Shown here: piece after piece, positions 1 to 9,000 of the stretch
Position numbering within the stretch: the first letter of the stretch is position 1
Layout: each line of letters starts with the position of its first letter
From: Zygnema cylindricum
Taxonomy: Eukaryota; Streptophyta; Zygnematophyceae; Zygnematales; Zygnemataceae
Direction of reading: 5' to 3'
Length of the DNA stretch: 49,277 bases
Assembly: GCA_037447655.1 (NCBI GenBank)
Contig: JBBHKE010000900.1
Span: 238,172 to 287,448 of the forward strand
Translations under genes and position numbers: made by a program
The notes under the pieces: model-generated
What the model was told of the DNA's origin: nothing
Databases searched by the model: none
What the model saw: only the letters and a program-made list of their open reading frames with translations

Positions 1-4
1 ACTT

Positions 5-38
<34 letters not shown>

Positions 39-77
39 TCTTTTTTTTTCATACTTTCACAATCTTTGCTATTTCAG

Positions 78-3000
78 GTCAGTTTGAGTGCATTTGCGTT
101 TCTATTTTCGGAGGCGGTTCAGTACAGCCAAACGAGAGTCAATAATATCGCAGAACTCGAGAGGAAGTAAGGGATCTTTCAAAAGCCTCATAAGTTCTAG
201 GGAGTCAATAATATAGCAGAACTCCAGATGAAAGTAAGGAATCTCAAAGAAAAACCTCATAAGGAATCTTGTAGGAAATCCTTCAGATTATGTCGGAGAC
301 TCTTTAAATAGTCCATTGAAAATTTTCTTGTAGAAATTTCTATAGAAAATTTTGCTGGAAAAATATGTAGAAAATTGTAAAAAAAATTGCGCAAAATTTT
401 CCTGAAAATCTTGTAGAAAATCTTATTTAATATCTTGTGGAAAATCATCGCGTAGGAATTCTTATTAGAAAGTCTTGGAGAAAGTCATCTTGCAGAAATT
501 TTATATAACGTTTTTACTTTTGTAAAAAAAATTGTAGAAAAGTCTCATAGAAAGTCTTGTGGAAAATTTTGTAGAAAATCATTTTTTCGAAAATCTTTTG
601 AAAAATCTTGTGGACGGTCTTGTATAAACTCTTGTAGAAAATCCTGTGGAAAAACTTGTTGAATATCGTATGAAAAGCTTGTAAAAAACCATTTTTTAGT
701 AAAATTTTATGGACTCTTAAATAATATTTAAAGAACCCTGCTTTAACTTCTAACTTTTTTGGAAACCCTAGAAAACAGTGGCAACCTTTAACGCCTTCCG
801 ATAAAGCTCACTTTAAAATTATACTACTAAAAAAAAAAAAAGGAAAAAAAGAAAGAGTTTGCCAAGCTCACCATAAAAAGCTTTTTGGATTGTCCTTGAG
901 CCCGAAAATTCGTGCACAAAACTGGTAGAATGTTTAGAAAAATAATGTTCAAAAACAAAAAAAATGAAAGATTTGTCTAGAATCTGGAAAACATTTAGGT
1001 GAAACTATCCTGAACCTTGGAATCCTATATTCCATTTTTTTCAAAGTGTTGTTGTTTTGCTACATTTCTGTTCTATTTATCGTTCAATTCGCCGTTTCAT
1101 TTCCTCTTTTAGTGTCCAATTCAAATGTTTGTCTAATATCTTTTCGGTTACCCGTTTGATTTTCCTGTTTCCCACTTATCTTTTCCCTTTTTTTTTTCTT
1201 ATTCCTGTTTTTGTTTTTTTTTTGTCTTTTCTGTAGGTTGGAGGATCTGGGTCACGGTGTGGGCGTTCGAATGTTGGAGCTCCTCATCCATCGAGAGAAG
1301 GTCAGAGAATAGAACAAAACAATATAAGACAAAACAATAAGGATAAAACAACAATATGACAATTAGTAGGACAAATTAGTAAGGAGACAAAGTATGACAA
1401 AACAACAGTAAGACAAAGGAGTAGGACAAAAAAAATGATAATAAGACAAAACAGCAATAAGACAAACCAGACAAAGTAACAGGACTTTTCAATAATAAGA
1501 CAAAAGGATATGACAAAACAATCGCAAGACAAAAGAATAGGGAAAAACAATTATAAGACAATTAAAGGACACCATAGTGAAGGATAAACGAATATGACAA
1601 GCCAGTAATATGACAAAAGTATATGACAAAACAATAATAATACAGAAAAATTAGGACAAAAGAATTATAAGACAAAAGAAGGAAAAGTGAAGAGGATAGG
1701 CCATAAGGGATTAGGGTAAAATAGTGAACGATAGGAGGATAAGTAAAAATAATAAGACAGAAGAGAGAGAGAGAGAGAGAGATAAAGCCAAAAAGCTGAT
1801 TTTTTTTTTCCTTTCATCTTTCATTCTTTTCTTTCGTTTTCTGGGGTTTTTTTTCCTGTCTCAAGGTCTCATGTTGTTTTTGAAATTTACCTTTTGATTT
1901 TGACCTTACCCTTCCTTCTTCTTTTTTCTCTTTTTTCATTTTTTTTTTGCCGGAGGGCCACAGGGAAATAGGAGAGAGACACGATTAATCGGAATTTTGT
2001 CTTTTGTGCACAGTACAGTGTGGAAATCCTTATTTGGAAAGGTAGTGGACTAAAAAATACCCACACTATATATACTCATACTCCAACATAACTCATATGA
2101 TATATTGAGTATATCCTGAGGCGAAATATTTAAAAGCGAAAAAGAACATTAAGAAAGCAACGAAGTCCTTTGTTCATCAACCTTTTGTATAAAATTGTGC
2201 ATATTGCCTGATTTGTGTTTTGTATCAGAACCGCGTTTATTATGTGTAAAAAATACATTTTTATTTCTTACTATTGAACTGTCAGCTATTCGTTGTCAGC
2301 TATAATCGTAACGTTGTTTGTATGCAACGGTGATTTATTCACTATCAAAAATCGTATTTTTTAGGGTTTTTTTTTATCGTTTTTTCTAAGTAACTGAAAA
2401 CGGGATGGAAACCAAGCTAAAATGAGTGAGGAGATATTTAAAATTTATGAGTGTTGTAATTTACATAATCCATGAGAACGATATTGAAATATGGAACAAA
2501 CAATAGCAAAAAGAAAAGGAATAGGTGAAAGGATAAAGAAAAGGTAAAAGGAAAAGAAAGGGCTTTAATATGGTATTTATTTACATCATCTGTTATTTCA
2601 AATTTCAGGATTTCACCACAGCTATTAGTGTGAAGCAAGAGTAGTTTCAATAGTGGGAAAGGTCTCCACTGTCGCACGATACAAAAAAATGACTTTCTTA
2701 AGATGAATACTCGTTCTTTCTCTTCCTTTTTTTTCTAATTTGTTCTGTGGTGGTTTCTGATCCATACTAATTTAGGTGGCTGAGATCTTCGCTGTGTCAC
2801 GATACAAGAAAAAAAAAATACTTTCTAAAGACGATTACTTCCTGTTTTCTTCTCTTTTTTCTTCTGTTCCGTTTTGTGGTTTCTTACCACTCTAATTTAG
2901 GTGGATGATCATCTCCTTATTAAACAGTAGAGAAAGACTTTCTGCTGACAAATACTTTTTCTCTTTCTCTTCCCTTTTTTTTCTCTTTTGTTTTGTGGTT

Positions 3001-6000
3001 TCCCGTCCACACTAATCTAAGTGGTTAGACTTCGACGTGTCACACGATACAATTTTTCTCTTTTGTTTTGTGGTTTCCTGTCCACACTAATCTAGGTGGC
3101 TAGACTTCAACGTGTCACACGATACAAAAAAAAATTCTTCCTAATGAAAAATACTTCCTTTCTCCTCTTTCAATTTTCTCTTTTGTTTTGTGATTTCCGG
3201 TTCACACTAATTTAGGTGTCTGGAAATGTGCCATACGACACAAAAAAAAAAGTACTTGCTAAAGATAAATTACTTCCTTACTGTTTATCTCCACACTAAT
3301 TTAGGTGGCCGACTCTTTGGAGAAGAGCACGGAGCACGAGGACGAATACATGATCAGCGAGAAGGAGCTGCTGGTCAACAGGTAAGTCAAAATAGTCCAA
3401 CCACACTTTTGTCTTATGTGGGAGGGGGAGGGGGAGGGGGATGTTGAAAAGAAGTAATTATTATTCACTTCTTAATTTAGACTCTAGAGTGAAGAGAGAG
3501 AGAGAGAGAGTCACCATGGTTGCCGCCATAGTCAGAAAAAAACAGGCATACGGGCAAACAGATTGATAGATTACCAAAATGTTGCCCTAAACAAGATTTG
3601 AACCTTGGTCTGCAGAGTACTATGTAGACGTACGCCTTAAACATTTAGGCGTTATCGAAACAATACACGTATGTGTTTCGGTAAGTAATTAAAGTGTTAC
3701 GCAAAACGTCACTTTCACTTAAACATACCAAAATTGACGAAACGTCATCTATAATTAAACGACGCTCGCGGACGCGAATCTAACCGTGTAAAATACATTA
3801 TCGGACAAATGTTGTCGCCCCCGCCAAACCCGAATGAATCTTCGGCGGCTTTCAGGCATAGCGGCGCGCTGCGCCACGTGGCGCCACGTCATTGGACGCC
3901 GGAAAGGATGAGAGGAGGAACGATGGCTCCCAAGTTGACAAGTGTCAACTAGAAGGCCATGTTGTACAAAGGCCGTACAAGAAGTACTATCGGCCATTGT
4001 ACTTTTTTGTACTATACACTCTTTTGATTGGCCTGGGGTAGAGTGATAGGTAGTTGTGAGTAGGAGTTACAAAACTTAGCGTGTTTGAGGCTCCTCTCTC
4101 TAGATGACCTTTTGTATTTATAGGCCATCTTTGGCCAGCCATAACTTACTGCTCAAGGGAGCAAATTCAGTGATTCTTTTTGCGTATGACTCAAGGGAGT
4201 CTTGTCCCCACAGGGGTGAGGGTGGTCAGAATATTTGTGTGCCTGGTCGGCACTTCTTGGGTGAGAAAGTGAAAGGGGCAAATATTATCCTAGAGGCTTT
4301 ACATAGGCTGCTAATTTTGTGGGTTAATGGAGACCACAGAATTTTAGGTTATGGGCCCACCCTCTAGGGTGCCCATATTTAATGCATCTGACTTTCTTTA
4401 TTGGGAAATGATGATGGAGCGAGAACTTTTTGAGAAGCACCTATGTGGAATAGTGTCCGGGCAAATTCGATGTCCACCTCCACTTGAGTTTAGAGTAACA
4501 CGTTTTTCTGGCGCCTCCACCACCACAGCCGCCATCACGAACGATGACGAGGAAGGGAAAGAGATAATCATGGAAGGAGAAAAAAGAGGAGTTGCTTCTC
4601 GAGAGACTCCATTGTCAAAGACAATATCGCCAGCAGTTCCACCAGCAATGGTGACAAAGAGTCAGACCAAACGGTCAAAATATAAAAATTGGAACTATAA
4701 AGACAAGGTGGCTAAGCTCTTAATTCTCAAAAGTGTAGTGAAAGGTATTGCCATTCCTCTTATGCATGTTAGATCTTTCTATCAGATTTGGGTATCTCTT
4801 GTAATCAAATATAAAAGTGGGTCATTGTAGCAACAACAGCTGACAAAAAATAAGATTTCAGCTTATACTTACAAGGGAAGAAGTATGAATGATTATTGCA
4901 ATGACTTAAGAGCATTATTTAGAGAACTAGAGAGCGCAGTTAACTCATGGTCTGAGAGACAAAGAGTAAATACACTGATAATAAAACTACCTGAAGAGTA
5001 TGAGAATATCATTAATTGGTTATAGGATCTAAAGGATACCAATTGGAATTGGGATGATACAGTGGGGATGATTTTAGTGAAAGAGAGTACCATAGAACTT
5101 AGGAGAGGAAGTCCGAGTGTTCAAGCATTGGCAGGATCTGATTGGCGGAAGCGTGATGAGGAAAAAGGAAAGGATCCCTATCGAAACTTTGGAGGAAAAA
5201 GACAAAGAGGTGGCAGATTTGATCGACAGGAGAGGAGCTCCTCGAGGTGGATTATGTCACTTCTGCAAGAAACCGGGACATTATATGGTAGATTGTGTTA
5301 AGCTTGCGGATCTACGACTGAAAGATGGACAAGGTTCCTCAAAAGATGGAGGAACGAAAAAAAGCTTTTCCGACTCAAGTTCATGACGAGGAAAAAGATG
5401 ACGTAACCGAACCGGAAGAGGAGCTTGAGGAGCTTCTTCTTAAACCAAAAACCATTGAGAAGCATGTAGACATTCTACAGAGACACTGTGCTTTTGGAGA
5501 TAAGAGGGATCCACCTGAGGATGGATGGATCATATAGTCAGGGGCCTCAATACATATGTGCAAGGATAAGAGGTGGTTTACTAAATTAAGAAAAATTCTA
5601 ACAGTTGAGATAGAATATGGAGATAGTAGAGTAGAAACCACAAGTCTTGTTGGATCGGTTGATTTAAAGGTTCTAGTTGATGGAAAGGATTCAATTGTAA
5701 CACTCTCACATGTTCTTTACATTCCACAGCTTAGCAAGAATCTAGTCTCTACAGCTATTCTAGATGAAAAAGAGTTTGAAACCGGAACTAAGAAATGAAT
5801 CTTCACAGCTAGCTTTGATAATGAGGTTTATTTCATAGTTGAAAAAGGTAGTTAAGGAATGTTCAGAATTGTAATTTGCAATGAAAAGGGTGTTCTCTAC
5901 TCGTGTGGAAGTGATATGATGCTTTGGCACAAGAGGTTGGGGCATGTGCATCTAGATAGATTAAAAAAAAAGAAGAAAAAGGGAATAGTGGATGGAATTG

Positions 6001-9000
6001 AGTTTGGAGATGTTGAGACCTCATATGATTGTTGTGGTTGTGCCCAAGGGAAGATTCATAGACTTCCATTTCCAAAGGCATCCAAATAGAAGAGAGAAAG
6101 TATTAGATCTAGTTCACACTGATGATTGGGACCAGCTAGGTATGTTTCACATGGGGGGAAAAGATGGATGCTAACCATTACAGATGATTGGTCCAGATAC
6201 ACTAAGGTATATTTTCTTAGACATAAGTCAGAGGTACTAAGATGCTTCAAAGAATACAAAGTATGGAGTGAAAAATTACATGAAACCTCAATAAAAGAGA
6301 TAAGGAGTGATAATGGAAAAGAATCCACCTCAAAGGAATCTGAAGAATTTCTTAAAGAAGAAGGAATCCACCATGAGAAAACTGTTCTTTATAATCCAAA
6401 ACAAAATGGAGTAGCAGAAAGAGTGAATAAAACTTTAAGAGATATGTCCAGAAGTATGCTAACTGATAAAAGACTAGGATTGCGGTTTTGGGCTGAGTCT
6501 ATGAACTATGCTAACTTCATCAAAAATAGAGTGCTTACTTTGGCAAATAAGGAGGAAACTCCGTATGAAAGGTGGACGGGAAGAAAACCAGATTTGTCTA
6601 GTTTGAGAATGTTCGGGAGTCAAGTCTACAGGTTCGATTCCGATAAGACTAAATGGAAGTTAGAGGGAAGAGGGAAACCATGTTATCTTGTAGGATATGA
6701 TGAGAGCACAAAAGGATATCGAGTGTATGACTTGAAAAAGAGAGATATCATTTTGGTAAAACACATAGCGGTGAGGAATGAAGTAAAGTCTATTGATCCA
6801 TTCAAATATAACAAAGAAGTCAAAATCAGATTTGAATCGGGTCAGTATTGTGATTTGACTTGGGAAATGAAAAGAAAGAAGACGGGGAGAAGGAAAAAAT
6901 TTGCAGATGTGCCAAAGGAGAAAGACGAAAAGGCAACATTCGAGGTAACACCACAATAAGAAGTGGAAACCGACGAGAAACTTGTTCAAACACCGGAATT
7001 GGAAGATAGGGGAGATGAAAATCTTCCTAAACAAAACCCGAGGATGCCTTCCATACCGACGTCTGATTTTGAAGGAGGAAAAAGTAGTAAACGGTTTCAA
7101 GAAGACATGTAAATAATAAACTCACAAAGATGTCTCACTTAGAAGAACCTCAGACATACTTAGAGGCCATAAATACCCCAAAAGCAGCCGGTGGATCACT
7201 ACAATCAAAGAAGAAATGGCCTTTATCATGGAAGCCAATACATGGGAGTTGGTAGATTGTTCACCGGACAGAAAACCGATTGGATGTAAATGGGTTTTTA
7301 AGCTTAAACTCATCCCAGATAATACCATTGAAAGATATAAGGCAAGGTTGGTTGCTAAAGGTTATACTCAGAAAGAAAGAATAGACTATGAAAAAACCTT
7401 TGCACCCGTAGTCAGATTCCCTTCTGTCAGAATCCTCTTTAGTTTAGCCGCAGCTGAAGATATGGAAATACACCAGATGGATATTAAGACCGCCTTCTTA
7501 CACAAAGAGTTGGAAGAAGAAATCTACATAAGGCAACCGGAAGGATTCGTGGAAAGTGGAGAAGAAAGCAAGGTGTGCAAAATGATAAAATCAGTTTATG
7601 GCCTTAAGCAAGCCCCGCGGCAATGAACATAAAATAGGACGAATTTCTGACAGGTTTGGGATACATTAGAATAAGTTCAGATCACTCCATATATATATTT
7701 GAGGATGAAAATGGAGTGATATTTATTGCTATTTATGTAGATGATTTGTTAGTCTTAAGCAAGTCCTTAGATAAAATTAACAAACTCAAACAGGATCTGA
7801 GAAGTCGGTTTGACATGAAAGATCTCGGCGAAGCAAAATACATTTTGGGGATTCAAATGGAGAGGGATAGAGGGAATAGAATTATAAGACTCACTCAGAA
7901 AAAAACTATCGGAAATATGTTAGAAAAGCTTCAGATGGAGGAAGCAAATGGGTGTACCACTCCCATAGATCTAAAAAAAGTATCAAAAAGAAGTGAAGAG
8001 GGAGGGATATTGATTTTGAATGATGAGATGGATGAGGAAGAAAAGAGATTTATGGAAGGAATTCCTTATCAGCAAATTGTAGGCAGTTTAATTTACTTCA
8101 TGAATTGTACACGTCCGGACATAGCTGTGGCTGTAGGTGTTCTCAGTAGAAGTCTAAATGAACCTAGGAAAAGAGACTGGGAAGCAGCCAAAAGAGTGAT
8201 GAGATATTTGGTGGGAACAAGGGAATTATGGTCGCATTTGGGAGGGGAGCACACTGACATCACCACTTGGAGTGATGCCTGTTATGGGGATGTGCCTTTG
8301 AGACGATATACAACTGGATATGTGCTGCATATTGGATCTGGTGCATGCTGTTGGAGTAGCAAACAACAGAAAGTAGTTGTTCAGTCCACTATGGAGGCTG
8401 AATACATGGATTCATGTGTTGCCACTAAAGAATTAATGTGGGTAAAATCTCTACTCGAAGAACTTGGGTTCATGAAAACTAGGACTCAGAATGTCTTTTG
8501 TGGTAATCAAGTTGCTATCCCTATCGCAGCTAATCCAAAACACCATTTCAAAGCTAAACATATGGATATAAGACTAAGCTTATCCAAAACACCATTTCAA
8601 AGCTAAACATATGGATATAAGACTAAGCTTTGTCAAAGAGAAGGTTGAGAATAAAATAATTAAACTGGTTCATAAAACTGATAAAGAGATGATTGCAGAC
8701 ATGATGACAAAACCGGTGTCTTCTCCTAAATTAAAATTTTGCAGAGAAAATTGGGGACTTAAATTAAAAGTAGACAAAGAATTAAGGGGAGTGTTGGAAA
8801 GAAGTAATTATTATTCACTTCTTAATTTAGACTCTAGAGTGAAGAGAGGGAGAGAGAGTCACCATGGTTGCCGCCATAGTCAAAAAGAAACAGGCAGACG
8901 GGCAGATAGATTGATAGATTACCAAAATATTGCCCTAAACACGATTTGAACCTTGGTCTGCAGAGTACTATGTAGACGTACGCCTTAACCATTTAGGCTT

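Noticed and set aside
3755-4367. LTR frames (80-87 aa) repeated at 9103-9498 and 9460-9852
   Set aside because: Their recurrence only reflects the two LTR copies; different stops in each copy argue against coding.
8982-8998. A genuine tRNA gene on the minus strand of the LTR
   Set aside because: D-arm and B-box are convincing, but I could not pair a full acceptor stem and the anticodon arm is weak, so I report it as tRNA-like only.
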